Source of the DNA: Alteromonas mediterranea DE
GTDB lineage: Bacteria; Pseudomonadota; Gammaproteobacteria; Enterobacterales; Alteromonadaceae
DNA: 64,000 nt
Assembly (NCBI RefSeq): GCF_000020585.3
Contig: NC_011138.3
Coordinates: 2,752,924 to 2,816,923, forward strand
Direction: 5' to 3'
This document shows, one piece after another, positions 11,032-20,133 of the stretch (the first letter of the stretch is position 1; every line of letters starts with the position of its first letter). Made by a program: the position numbers and the translations under genes. The notes beneath the pieces are model-generated. The model was not told the origin of the DNA and made no database searches. It saw only the letters and a program-made list of their open reading frames with translations.

Positions 11032-12492
11032 ATGGCAGTATTCGACGTGCGGTTAAAAAAGCTTGAACATGATATTGAGCATGCGAGCAATTACGATGAG
11101 TTCGAGGCTGCGTGCTTAGCACACGACGCGCTATCTGGTGCACAAGAGTGGAAAGCAGAAGACGCTAGTGATGACTACGATTATAAGCTTATCCGCAAAA
11201 GAGTTCAGCGACTTCAGTTAGCCAGGGGAAAAGGCGATATTCACGCCCTGATGTCTATTCTTCACGAAGGGCTTCACGGCAACTTGGGCAATATTGCCAA
11301 TCCATTACTCATTTTGCACTGTAAAGTGGGCACCAAGTATTTAATTGAGCAGTTCATTGACGAAGTTACCCTTGCGCTAGAGCAAATTTTCCACGCTGAT
11401 GAACAACAGGTAGATTTTTACGAAAAGTTATCTTTCTTTGAAGAAACTGCCCATGCGTTTGGCCGTAGCTGCCTGATGTTATCTGGTGGCGCAGGTTTAG
11501 GCTTTTTTCATGCTGGTGTTGTAAAGTCACTTAACGAAAAAAACCTTTTGCCCACCGTTGTCTCAGGTTCAAGTGCCGGCTCAATTATTGCTGCCATGCT
11601 AGGCACGCGAAATCACGACCAGTTGTTGGAAGCGTTGAGCGCTGAATTTATTTATGAAACATTTAAGCACTGGCGAAGTTTTGCAGGTTTGGGGAAAAAA
11701 GGCTTATTCGATAGCTCCGTGCTTGAGAATGCATTAATAGAACTCTTTGACCTTACTACCTTTGAAGAAGCGTTCAAGAAAACAGGGCGGCACATCACCG
11801 TAACCGTATCTCCCGCCGATTTACACCAGCATTCTCGGTTATTAAATGCTAAAACCTCACCTAACGCGATCATAACGCAGGCGGTACGTGCCTCTTGCGC
11901 CGTCCCTGTTATTTATAGTCCAGTTCAACTGCGTGCTAAAACCCCGGCCGGCGACATTGTGCCTTATATTCCTAACCGTCGTTTTGCCGATGGCTCACTG
12001 ATGGCAGACCTTCCGTATGAACGTCTCGCACGGCTATACGGTGTCAATCACAGCATAGTAAGTCAGACCAACCCCCTTGCCGTACCGTTTATTTCTTCTA
12101 ATCGTATCGATCCGAACTCGTTATGGGATATGTCAGCTCGCCATCTTGGACAGCTTGCTAAAACCAACAGTATCTTTGCCATTGATATTATTGAGCGGCT
12201 CACAGGAAATAAAGAGGCCAAACTGGCGATTCATAAAGTTCGTTCTATTATTGATCAGCAGTACGTCGGCAACATCAATATTTTGCCCAAGCGTCAAATT
12301 AGAAATTTATCGCAAGTATTGTCTAATCCAACCCGAGACAGTATTGAACAATTGATTGTTAGCGGAGAACGAGCGTCGTGGCCGCAACTCCATGTTATTA
12401 AAAGAAATACCAAAATTAGTGAAAAATTACGGTATCATTTAGGTCAACTGAAGAAACGTGAAGCAGTAGAGCTAGGCCATGTTGTAAAATAA
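11032..12492 (+). CDS. patatin-like phospholipase / lipid acyl hydrolase (DUF3336 type)
   Basis: 486 aa. After an N-terminal helical domain of the DUF3336 type (about 1-145) comes the patatin fold: the oxyanion motif SGGAGLGFFHAG, the nucleophile elbow GSSAG (serine near residue 180) and the catalytic aspartate in FADGS (near 319). This domain pair is shared with yeast and plant triacylglycerol lipases (Tgl/SDP1) and bacterial homologues, so hydrolysis of storage lipid or phospholipid is likely. The absence of a signal peptide points to an intracellular enzyme. It sits near the WS/DGAT operon, divergent from it, and is followed 78 nt later by the degenerate HD-GYP-like gene. Confidence 0.88.
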   Translation: MAVFDVRLKKLEHDIEHASNYDEFEAACLAHDALSGAQEWKAEDASDDYDYKLIRKRVQRLQLARGKGDIHALMSILHEGLHGNLGNIANPLLILHCKVGTKYLIEQFIDEVTLALEQIFHADEQQVDFYEKLSFFEETAHAFGRSCLMLSGGAGLGFFHAGVVKSLNEKNLLPTVVSGSSAGSIIAAMLGTRNHDQLLEALSAEFIYETFKHWRSFAGLGKKGLFDSSVLENALIELFDLTTFEEAFKKTGRHITVTVSPADLHQHSRLLNAKTSPNAIITQAVRASCAVPVIYSPVQLRAKTPAGDIVPYIPNRRFADGSLMADLPYERLARLYGVNHSIVSQTNPLAVPFISSNRIDPNSLWDMSARHLGQLAKTNSIFAIDIIERLTGNKEAKLAIHKVRSIIDQQYVGNINILPKRQIRNLSQVLSNPTRDSIEQLIVSGERASWPQLHVIKRNTKISEKLRYHLGQLKKREAVELGHVVK

Positions 12493-12570
12493 GACGTGCG
12501 CCCGCTAAACTGTCTCGAGTTGACCATAACCATTTAATGTCAATTCGCAGCATCATTTGAAAGGATTACG

Positions 12571-14016
12571 GTGAGCGCACAAAGCCAAAACCCCGATAGT
12601 ATTTACACGCAACAAGTAAAACAACTCATCAATATGATATATCCTCAAGAGTCTGGCTATGGCTCTGTGTTCGAGGATGCACGCCATTACTTTTCTCTTA
12701 CGCCTGCGCTTGAACAACATATCGAAGACTTAAAAGCCCAATTAAAAAAAATTGAGGGGAATAAAAATAGAGAAGTCTTAGCTGAACAGCTTACCAAACA
12801 AATAAAAAATAGCTCAGAGAAACTTGAAGAAGAGCGTTTAGCAAGGTTAGAGCGTCTGGGCGCTGTAAGCACTAAAATCATTGAGCTTTGCGAAGGTGAT
12901 AACTGGCAAGAAACACAGCAGCTAAGTGCGAAACTTCTGGGCACAATTATGTTGCTAACGCGAGGTCCTGAGGGTAATTTTGCTCGTGTTCATATGCGCT
13001 TCAAACCTCTCTACAAAGCCGTTTTAACATTGCGATTAGTCGATAGACTCTTAGAGCACGATACTATCGCCCACAAGTACCTCTCAAAATATCGCGAGGC
13101 CTCTTCTCGCTTTCGCGGAAACCGTTACTGGCACGACAAATGGAAAGTAGAGCTGGGCCGTCCTCTTATCACTGCCGCGCTATTACAGGATATCGGCTTA
13201 CAAAGCCCTGCCGCATTAACCATTTTAAAAGGTGAAAATGGCACGCTTGATGAATTCCGCTTACTTGAAGAATCACAGCGAAAGGACCTACTCAAGCTCA
13301 ACTATCATTTTACGCTCAAATACATCGTTGATGGATTAGGCCTCCCCAGCTACGTAGGAAATAACAAAGAAGAGAGAGATAGGTTTGTTCTCACGCATAA
13401 AGAAGCGAATAATTTTCTACAAAGCATAGTTAAAGATGCGTTTGTTTCGAAAACGGGACTAGGCGAAATAGTCAAAATCCCTCAGATTTACGTTTCTATT
13501 GTACTGTCTACCAAATCCGATTACTCGCGAATGAGTTTGCCTAAAGGTTATTTGCTTATTGAGCAGTTGGCGAAGAAAGGTGCATTGAACAAACAATTGG
13601 CGCAAGACTTTATAGACCTGGTGGGCTATTTTCCTCAAGGCTTTGGCGTTACTTTTATACCAGAAAACGAAAAGGGCCAAGAAAAAGACCAATACGAGTG
13701 TGCCATTGTTATTGGCCTAAACCCTAAACATCCGGCGGAGCCACTATGTAAAGTGGTAACAAGAAACCAAAAATATGTCACCAGTGGTGAACAAGAAGTC
13801 ATCCCGAAAAGCAGAAACCTGTACTTCCCCGCTAATAGAAAGAAGCTGATGCGTATAGGTAAAGACAGGCTCGGCGAAATAATGAGCCAACTTTCAAATA
13901 ATTTCACGCCAGATGCAGTAGATGATTTAGTGCCAAGCTTCTGGGAACCTTTCGACTTTTTTGGCTATAAAAAACATCAAAATTTATGGGTTAAAAACAA
14001 ATATCGAGTAGGGTGA
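12571..14016 (+). CDS. degenerate HD-GYP-like domain protein, C-terminus supplied by intron
   Basis: 481 aa, GTG start with GAAAGGA ahead. A coiled-coil-like stretch (about 55-95) is followed by a region that follows the HD-GYP phosphodiesterase pattern: AALLQDIG where active enzymes have LLHDIG (around 205), then YVSIVLSTKSDYSRM, and FIDLVGYFPQGFGVTF (near 353), the counterpart of the usual LG-x-YP-x-G block. The metal-binding HD pair is QD and no GYP motif is seen, so c-di-GMP hydrolysis is unlikely; a binding or scaffold role is possible. The last three codons and the stop (after about 14003) belong to the antisense strand of group II intron copy 2, so the original C-terminus may have been longer. 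Confidence 0.72.
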   Translation: MSAQSQNPDSIYTQQVKQLINMIYPQESGYGSVFEDARHYFSLTPALEQHIEDLKAQLKKIEGNKNREVLAEQLTKQIKNSSEKLEEERLARLERLGAVSTKIIELCEGDNWQETQQLSAKLLGTIMLLTRGPEGNFARVHMRFKPLYKAVLTLRLVDRLLEHDTIAHKYLSKYREASSRFRGNRYWHDKWKVELGRPLITAALLQDIGLQSPAALTILKGENGTLDEFRLLEESQRKDLLKLNYHFTLKYIVDGLGLPSYVGNNKEERDRFVLTHKEANNFLQSIVKDAFVSKTGLGEIVKIPQIYVSIVLSTKSDYSRMSLPKGYLLIEQLAKKGALNKQLAQDFIDLVGYFPQGFGVTFIPENEKGQEKDQYECAIVIGLNPKHPAEPLCKVVTRNQKYVTSGEQEVIPKSRNLYFPANRKKLMRIGKDRLGEIMSQLSNNFTPDAVDDLVPSFWEPFDFFGYKKHQNLWVKNKYRVG

Positions 14017-14857
14017 GGCTTGCGCCTCATCCCTCTCACAGAACCGTACGTACGGGCCTCGTATACGGCTCCTGCATACTTCATATCACTTGCTAAGTGA
14101 CACAATGCTAATTTGCAATCTAGTATCGTGCGCCCTATGGACATCGTTCATTTTCTAACATTGTGGTAACTTTCATTGCAGGGTTTGGCGTTCTAGCACT
14201 GAGGCAATCTACCAAATTTGACTACAATTACTTCCCATATACGGCCTGTCTCACCAGACATCACTATTCCTAGCGCACCGATTCGACTTGTCCCGCTGAT
14301 CAGGCGGCTTGTGTATCAATGATAAAAAAACTCACAACTCATCAGAGTCTTAAAGTCTGCTTCCCCCCTTCGCAATCCATTTAAGCTTTTGGCTAAAATG
14401 GATCCTATCAAACACAATGCTGATAGTCGGCTTGGTTTTACCCTCCACACCATTACTGGCTTTCATCGGCCTAGCCTTACTCACTACTACGGGTTCATCT
14501 GCCACCTCACACTCGCAACATTCTTGGATCACTCCTTGAACGATACGTCCAACCATTTGATTGGATCCAATGCCAGGCTTCCCCAGTTACTGCACTGGCT
14601 CCCTGTTAGAAATTCCACCCTCAAACACAAAACAGGTCTGACTGAGTATCGGGCTTCGCGCTATTTTGCACGCTTACCCACCTGCCTTGCCGAATCAGGT
14701 TCACTTTCATTGTGTACCTCTAACTTCCTATGGCTTCCTTCGGACCCTGTCGTTGGCCAACAACGCCCTTGCCATTCGGATTATCTTCCCCTCAGTCAGG
14801 GTGATTCAGGTTTCTTTCAACCTGACGGGTTTGCCAGCTTCGCTGGGCAAACAAAAA
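14003..14857 (-). mobile_element. ORF-less group II intron copy 2, apparently full length
   Basis: Minus-strand element of about 850 nt. The 5' side starts within the T-run of the phasin terminator (14853-14857); if the first base is the G of GTTTG it starts at 14852. The 3' end shows domain V from about 14069 to 14039 (GAGCCGTA ... TACGGTTC with the AGC triad) and domain VI (GAGAGGGATGAGGC, GCAA loop, GCCTCACCCTACTC, with the bulged A near 14009) and ends near 14003. There is no reverse transcriptase gene, so movement would need an intron-encoded protein in trans. The 740 nt shared with copy 1 look identical, implying recent spread. Location right after terminators is the target choice known for bacterial class C introns; the class is inferred. 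Confidence 0.75.
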
Positions 14858-14884
14858 GGCAAGTAGCTTTAATAGCTACCTGCC
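14853..14884 (-). terminator. rho-independent terminator of the phasin-like gene
   Basis: Minus strand GGCAGGTAGC, loop TATTAAA, GCTACTTGCC, then TTTTT: a 10-bp stem with one G-U pair, 32 nt downstream of the stop codon at 14917. Its T-run forms the 5' junction of intron copy 2. Confidence 0.85.
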
Positions 14885-14916
14885 TGTACCCAACATTTAG
14901 TCAGGCTTCGCTCGCG

Positions 14917-15711
14917 CTATTCACCGTCTTTTTTGACATTGTTCGAGTTCGCAGCGCTCGTACTACTTTTCTCAGTTGAGGTGGTTGACGAGGCGCTAGT
15001 GCTTTTAGGGGCAGCCTTAGAACCCGACGTTTTAGGCGCTGTAGTTTTAGCCGTAGTCTTATTCGCTGACGTTTTTGTAGTTGTGCTTTTACTCGTCGTC
15101 GAACTTGCTTTACTTGATGCCGTCGACTTTGAAGTAGCTGGCTTCGTTGAGGTTGAGGCTGGTTTTGACGCCGCTTTCGTTGTAGCAGCAGATGTTTTGC
15201 GAGCGCGGGGAGTGTTCGCCGCTACGCTTGCTTTCGCTGTCGCAGGCTTAGCAACCGTCTCTTTTGCCTTTACTTGTTTTGCCGCTTCTTTTGCTGCAAG
15301 AAGGGCAACTTGCTCTACAAGCAAGTCAACCTTTGCATTTAATGCTTCTAACTGCTGCTCTTTTTGCTGGCGCTTCTGTCCACCGGAGAACATCGAAAAA
15401 AGCGGTGTTGAACTTACCAATTTTTGCGCTGAATCCACAATCGCAAAGGGATTAAGCGTTTGTCTTAGCTCGCTTTCAACTTCAAGCCCTTTGGTCTGCA
15501 TCGCATTAATAGTTTCGTGCGTGTCATCAATTCTTTGACTGACCATTCCTGCGACTTGATCTAACTTGGCCGACAATAAATCAGTACCTGCGTATAGCCA
15601 ACCGAATAATGGAGAAGACTTGATGGGCGTTGCCGCAATGCCGTTGCGCGCAGTAGAATTACTGTCTAGCGCAGACACTGACTTTGAATTAGGAGTATTT
15701 TTGTTGCTCAT
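14917..15711 (-). CDS. phasin-like polyhydroxyalkanoate granule protein with Lys/Ala/Thr/Ser-rich tail
   Basis: 264 aa from the ATG at 15711, chosen because GGAGG lies 4 nt ahead; a longer reading frame (to 15780) adds a hydrophobic stretch without a ribosome site. The N-terminal half is helical with LFGWLYAGTDLLSAKLDQVAGMV and a heptad-like KVDLLVEQVALLAAKEA, as in phasins. The C-terminal half (about 145-264) is low complexity, rich in K, A, T and S, like the histone H1-like tail of PhaF-type phasins that bind DNA. Probable role: coating PHA or neutral-lipid granules and tying them to the nucleoid. A second, smaller phasin gene lies 164 bp upstream on the same strand. Confidence 0.7.
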   Translation of the reverse strand: MSNKNTPNSKSVSALDSNSTARNGIAATPIKSSPLFGWLYAGTDLLSAKLDQVAGMVSQRIDDTHETINAMQTKGLEVESELRQTLNPFAIVDSAQKLVSSTPLFSMFSGGQKRQQKEQQLEALNAKVDLLVEQVALLAAKEAAKQVKAKETVAKPATAKASVAANTPRARKTSAATTKAASKPASTSTKPATSKSTASSKASSTTSKSTTTKTSANKTTAKTTAPKTSGSKAAPKSTSASSTTSTEKSSTSAANSNNVKKDGE

Positions 15712-15875
15712 AACGCCTCCAACGTGGAGATTTACTAAGCATGCCAGCACCACGCTTGTGAACAAAAGCGATACTGTCACTCATATGCAATTAGGCAAAT
15801 AACGGCCTTTCTTAACCTAGCTAAATGACTAAGTGCGTCATGGGCACCTAACCGGTGCCCATAAGGAACATGGAA

Positions 15876-16235
15876 TTACTTGTTAGCCGCTAATTTTGCT
15901 ACTGCCTCTGTCAAAGCGTCAATCTTAGCTGAGAGTTCTTCAATGCGCTGATCCGCTGGCTCTGAGTCAAGGCCTAGCTTTTTGCGTACGTCAGCCACGC
16001 GATTTTCAACATCGTTAGTGGTCGATTTCACTTTGGTTTTCGCGTCTTCTTCAAGAGACTCGCCCTTGGTTACCAGCTCATCGAACATTTTGTTCGCTTC
16101 TTCGCTTAACTTTTCGTAACGACCCTGTGCTTCTTCAACACTTTTACCGTATGCGCCAAGGCCTGCTAGCCAAATTTTACGGGCCATATCTTCGGCTTCG
16201 TTAATTTTGCCTTTGATTGTGTCTGTAGTCGTCAT
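15876..16235 (-). CDS. phasin family protein (PHA granule-associated, PhaI-like)
   Basis: 119 aa. It matches the poly(hydroxyalkanoate) granule-associated family in EDMARKIWLAGLGAYGKSVEEAQ (residues 14-36) and in the C-terminal coiled coil RIEELSAKIDALTEAVAKLA. There is no signal peptide; it is probably a cytoplasmic granule-surface protein. It is followed by a short GGGCACC/GGTGCCC hairpin (15842-15860) without a T-run, then the larger phasin-like gene. No PHA synthase gene lies in the window, so the granule may be PHA made elsewhere or neutral lipid from the WS/DGAT. Confidence 0.87.
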   Translation of the reverse strand: MTTTDTIKGKINEAEDMARKIWLAGLGAYGKSVEEAQGRYEKLSEEANKMFDELVTKGESLEEDAKTKVKSTTNDVENRVADVRKKLGLDSEPADQRIEELSAKIDALTEAVAKLAANK

Positions 16236-16332
16236 GTTCAGCTCCTATGAATGCTAATTGAAAGTGTTTTTCAACACCATGACTAAACTTTACGCCTTAC
16301 AATTAGAATCCGCATACTAAAAACACACAAAA

Positions 16333-16369
16333 ATAAAAAAGCCCGAATAAGCATTTTGCTTACTCGGGC
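16333..16369 (-). terminator. rho-independent terminator of the S9 peptidase gene
   Basis: GCCCGAGTAAGC, loop AAAAT, GCTTATTCGGGC and TTTTTT on the minus strand, with one G-U pair in the stem. It lies about 40 nt beyond the stop at 16407. Confidence 0.85.
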
Positions 16370-16406
16370 AATTAGTTAAATATTGCTTAACGCATTTGAA
16401 CCGTTT

Positions 16407-18584
16407 TTAGAGCGGTACGCCCGCTAGGTATAGCACAAATGCATATTCAAGGGCCGTGGACTCGAAACGTTTAAATCGTCCGGAAGCCCCGCCGTGTCCT
16501 GCTTCCATATCTGTTTTAAAGAGTAAAAGGTTATCGTCTGTTTTGTACTCTCTCAGCTTCGCGACCCATTTCATTGGCTCGAAATATTGCACTTGCGAAT
16601 CGTGCAACCCTGTAGTTACCAGCATATGTGGATAATCTTTGGCTTCTACTTGGTCGTAAGGCGAGTACGAAAGCATATAGTCAAACTCAGCTTTATTCTC
16701 TGGGTTGCCCCATTCGGTATATTCGCCTGTGGTTAAAGGAATAGAAGCATCGCTCATGGTCGTTACCACATCAACGAAAGGAACATGTGCACTTACCCCA
16801 AGGTAAAGTTCAGGTGCCATGTTTACCACCGCGCCCATAAGCAAGCCACCGGCGCTTCCCCCCATAGCAAACACGCGAGTCTTATCGGCATATTGCTGTT
16901 CCACCAGTCCTTTGGTTACGTCAATATAGTCAGTAAACGTGTTCATTTTTTCAAACATCTTGCCGTCTTCATACCACTGGCGACCTAGCATTTGCCCACC
17001 GCGAATATGCGCTATAGCAACCACGAAACCTCTGTCTATCAACGACAGCCAACTACTTCTAAAGGTTGGGTCGATAGTCGCGCCGTAAGATCCGTACGCA
17101 TACTGATAAAGTGGGTTAGTACCATCTTTTTTAAATTTATCTTTTCGGTAAACCAAAGACACGGGTACTTCTGCGCCATCTCGGGCTTCTATCATTACTC
17201 GCTCTGATGCGTAAGCCGATGAGTCGAAGGTGTCAGAAACTCGGGTTTGTTTCATTATCTCACTTTCTAACGTATCTAAATTAACATCGATAATGGAGCC
17301 AGGCGTCGTTAGTGAACTGTAGAAAATCCTCAGCTTATTCGTGTCCATCTGCGGGTTCGCGTTAAAATATGCACCGTAAATTGGATCTTGTGTGGGAATG
17401 ACCTTTTCTTCACCTGACGTAAGGTTGTGTACCACCATACGTAGCATGCCGTTTTCTTTTTCTTTAACCACTAAGTGATTTTTAAACACCTCTATGTTTT
17501 GCAGAAAAACATTGGAACGGTGCGCCACCACCTCTTGCCATGTTGATACATCGCTAAAGCCATCGAGCGGCGCTTTCATAATTCTGAAGTTCTTTGCGTC
17601 GATATTCGTTAATACGTAGTACCCGTCTTCTGCTTTAGCGACACTGTATTCCTGCCCGTCTTTTAACGGAAAGAAGACTTCTGTCGATGCTGTCGGGTCA
17701 TTCGCGTCGACTAAAGTTACACCGGTTTTATCGGTGTTATTGTGATGAATGTAAATAACGCGGCTGTCTTTACTTTTACTGATGTAGGTATAAAACGTCG
17801 GGTCGCTTTCTTCGTAAATCAAGGTATCGTCGCTTTGCGCAGTACCTAGTTTATGGCGATAAACTTGATACCCTAACAGGGTTTGCGGGTCTTTTTTAAC
17901 GTAAAAAAGGTGGGTGTTATCGTTAGCCCAAACCACCCTTCCTGACGTACCTTCCAATACATCATTTAATTTGTCACCGCTTTCGAGATCTTTAACGAAA
18001 ATAGTATAAATACGCCGACTTAATGTATCTTCAGAATATGCGAGCAATTTATTATCGCTGCTTATCGCATAGCTTCCGATGCTAAAATAATCATGCCCTT
18101 CAGACATGATATTTGCATCTAATAAGACCGAAGGTTCAGCCTCAAGGGTTGGCTTTCTTAAATAGATAGGGTATTCGTTTTCGCCCGAATAGCGGGTGTA
18201 ATACCAATAGCCGTTATCGAAAACGGGCACGGTTGAATCGTCTTTCTCTATTCTAGATACCAATTCTTCATATAGCGCCTCGCGATTGCCTTTAAGCGGA
18301 GCTAGAACAGTCTCCACATAGCTGTTTTCTTCATCCAAATGCGCCAATATTTCTTTATCAGTGCGAGAGTCATCTCGCATCCAGTAGTAATTGTCATTGC
18401 GGGTGACGCTGTGGGCCGTCAATTCATGAAGCACTTTTTTCGCTACAGGAGCGCGAGTTTGAGTATTAAGCATAACGGCTGAAAGGCTACTCTCTTCTAC
18501 TTGTTGAGAAACTTCTGTTTTATTTTCTACGCTACAGCCTGATATCAATCCGCCTGCAGCAAGTGCTATCCATAGATATTTCAT
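16407..18584 (-). CDS. S9 family prolyl oligopeptidase (protease II-like), lipoprotein
   Basis: 725 aa from the ATG at 18584 (AAGGA 7 nt ahead); an upstream ATG at 18611 lacks a ribosome site. The signal peptide MKYLWIALAAGGLISGC ends in a lipobox, so the protein is probably membrane-anchored facing the periplasm, unlike cytoplasmic E. coli PtrB. A seven-bladed propeller domain precedes the catalytic domain with nucleophile GGSAGG (near 576), aspartate in LHDSQVQY (near 662) and histidine in EAGHGG (near 697). It cleaves short peptides after basic residues or proline; specificity cannot be decided here. Single-gene unit with its own terminator. Confidence 0.9.
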   Translation of the reverse strand: MKYLWIALAAGGLISGCSVENKTEVSQQVEESSLSAVMLNTQTRAPVAKKVLHELTAHSVTRNDNYYWMRDDSRTDKEILAHLDEENSYVETVLAPLKGNREALYEELVSRIEKDDSTVPVFDNGYWYYTRYSGENEYPIYLRKPTLEAEPSVLLDANIMSEGHDYFSIGSYAISSDNKLLAYSEDTLSRRIYTIFVKDLESGDKLNDVLEGTSGRVVWANDNTHLFYVKKDPQTLLGYQVYRHKLGTAQSDDTLIYEESDPTFYTYISKSKDSRVIYIHHNNTDKTGVTLVDANDPTASTEVFFPLKDGQEYSVAKAEDGYYVLTNIDAKNFRIMKAPLDGFSDVSTWQEVVAHRSNVFLQNIEVFKNHLVVKEKENGMLRMVVHNLTSGEEKVIPTQDPIYGAYFNANPQMDTNKLRIFYSSLTTPGSIIDVNLDTLESEIMKQTRVSDTFDSSAYASERVMIEARDGAEVPVSLVYRKDKFKKDGTNPLYQYAYGSYGATIDPTFRSSWLSLIDRGFVVAIAHIRGGQMLGRQWYEDGKMFEKMNTFTDYIDVTKGLVEQQYADKTRVFAMGGSAGGLLMGAVVNMAPELYLGVSAHVPFVDVVTTMSDASIPLTTGEYTEWGNPENKAEFDYMLSYSPYDQVEAKDYPHMLVTTGLHDSQVQYFEPMKWVAKLREYKTDDNLLLFKTDMEAGHGGASGRFKRFESTALEYAFVLYLAGVPL

Positions 18585-18611
18585 TCTTATTCCTTTGTAT
18601 GCACTGTTCAA

Positions 18612-18991
18612 TAAAGGTTCGCTTACTGCCTGTGTTTATTCAAAGAACACAAGAGCTTAAAACGGTAATGCGCGATTAAAACAAATGAAAACGGTTCGCG
18701 CTAAATTATCGAGTATATATAAACTGGGGGAAGGGTCTAGTGATTCTTAAGCGCTCATTAGCTTAAGAAAAGTAACGTTGCTAGAAAGATAGGTGGTGCT
18801 GTATTTTTAAGATGGGGGTATCTCCTAATTACAGAACTACCGCATAAAAGGCATAAAAAAGCGCCGCTTGGCTATACAATTCAAAGCGACGCATTTATTA
18901 AAATATCGGGGCAAATAATAAACCGGTGGATTAAAGCTTTATCAGCTAGTTAATTCGCTTTAAACCGGCTTTAGCGCTTTAACCTAGCACG
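18612..18991. other. intergenic region between S9 peptidase and fadR
   Basis: 380 bp holding the S9 peptidase promoter region and, at 18855-18892, the fadR terminator. No small gene or other repeat was seen. Confidence 0.5.
18855..18892 (-). terminator. probable terminator of fadR
   Basis: Minus strand GCGTCGCTT, 14-nt loop, AAGCGGCGC, TTTTTT: a 9-bp stem with one U-G pair, about 100 nt after the fadR stop codon. Confidence 0.7.
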
Positions 18992-19702
18992 CTAGTCTAC
19001 CAAGTCTTTTGGCATCTCGTCGCGAATAGAAAGCCATACTTTACCACTCTCGATACCGTAGTTTCTTACGACAACCGGCACTTTCTCATACTCGCCTTTC
19101 TCTGCCACGTCGAGCAAATCAGCATAGTATTTATTGGCTACATCTCGTGCTTGCTGATGCGAGAAAAAGTACCCGCCTATTCGCGAGTAAAGTCCGCGAA
19201 AGCCATTCATCATCAAAACGAAGACGTTGTTGTTAGAAGCAAGCGCCAAATCATGAGACATTTGATAATCGAACTGGGCAAACGCCATTCCTTCTTGCTC
19301 AACATTTTTGTATCGAGCAATAATTTCCGCCGACTCTTGAGGGTTATTACGAATAGCACCTCTAATGAACACTGCACTTAAGTTAGTGCGTGCTGCCAAC
19401 AAATTATCTACGAGTTCAGGGATACCTTCTTGGTCTAGTCTAGCTAGCGTTTCTAAGATGTTTAACCCGCAGGTTTCCCAAAAATTATTTACTTTAGTTG
19501 GCTTACCGTGCTGAATGGTTAACCAACCATCCCTAGCTAAACGCTGAAGCACTTCACGTAAAGTGGTTCGCGTTACACCAATTAACTCAGAAAGCTCTCT
19601 TTCTGCAGGCAAAATGGTGCCAGGTGGAAATCTTCCACTCCAAATTGACTCAACAATATATTCTTCGGCGAATCCGGCTGGACTCTGTGCCTTATAAATC
19701 AT
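18992..19702 (-). CDS. fadR: fatty acid metabolism regulator FadR
   Basis: 236 aa, nearly the same at the N-terminus as E. coli Fad[29 protein letters not shown] and [18 protein letters not shown], the GntR winged helix (about 9-75). The C-terminal helical domain binds long-chain acyl-CoA, which releases the DNA. FadR represses beta-oxidation genes and activates fab genes. It is divergent from nhaB, the arrangement common in gammaproteobacteria. A FadR-like palindrome (19735-19751) sits 33 bp upstream of its own start, suggesting autoregulation. Because the DNA-reading helix is conserved, the E. coli 17-bp operator should hold in this genome. Confidence 0.97.
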   Translation of the reverse strand: MIYKAQSPAGFAEEYIVESIWSGRFPPGTILPAERELSELIGVTRTTLREVLQRLARDGWLTIQHGKPTKVNNFWETCGLNILETLARLDQEGIPELVDNLLAARTNLSAVFIRGAIRNNPQESAEIIARYKNVEQEGMAFAQFDYQMSHDLALASNNNVFVLMMNGFRGLYSRIGGYFFSHQQARDVANKYYADLLDVAEKGEYEKVPVVVRNYGIESGKVWLSIRDEMPKDLVD

Positions 19703-19734
19703 AACTAATCGCCTGCACGTTATTGTTATTTTGT

Positions 19735-19751
19735 AACTGATTGTACCAGAT
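19735..19751. promoter_or_regulatory. FadR-like operator upstream of fadR
   Basis: AACTGATTGTACCAGAT matches the FadR consensus AACTGGTCNGACCAGTT at 12 of 16 defined positions. It lies 33 bp upstream of the fadR start codon, in a place suited to autorepression. Confidence 0.45.
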
Positions 19752-20133
19752 GCTCTTTTATTATCACAATGAATTATATCTAGTCCACTAAAGGTTTTAA
19801 CAACTCGTTAAAATTAAAGTGTTAATTCGAGAGCCTCCATATAAGGCTTTGTATATTTAATGTTCGAAATTCTAGACATTTTCAAATTCAATGATAAATA
19901 TCATCAAAAAAGTGATAAATATTCAGTGACTTTCACATGGTGGGGTCTGTGAATTGCTTTCTCAAGACGTTAATATCATGTACGCTTAAATTCCGACTAT
20001 AATGACAGCAACAAAACCACGGTTAAGCGAATTAAAACGCACTACACCAGCAGTTTATGTATGCAATAACCGGAACTACACAGTGTAAAGATGCGCAAAA
20101 ATGCGTGCTTTGTTGTAAAAGGAACAGGAACTC
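19752..20133. other. fadR-nhaB divergent intergenic region
   Basis: About 380 bp of AT-rich DNA with the nhaB promoter somewhere in it; a clear ribosome site (GGAACAGGAACTC) precedes the nhaB ATG. No RNA gene, repeat or small reading frame was recognised. Confidence 0.5.

Noticed and set aside
14933..15538. Plus-strand frame opposite the phasin tail
   Set aside because: It is the mirror of the K/A/T/S-rich codons and has no ribosome site.
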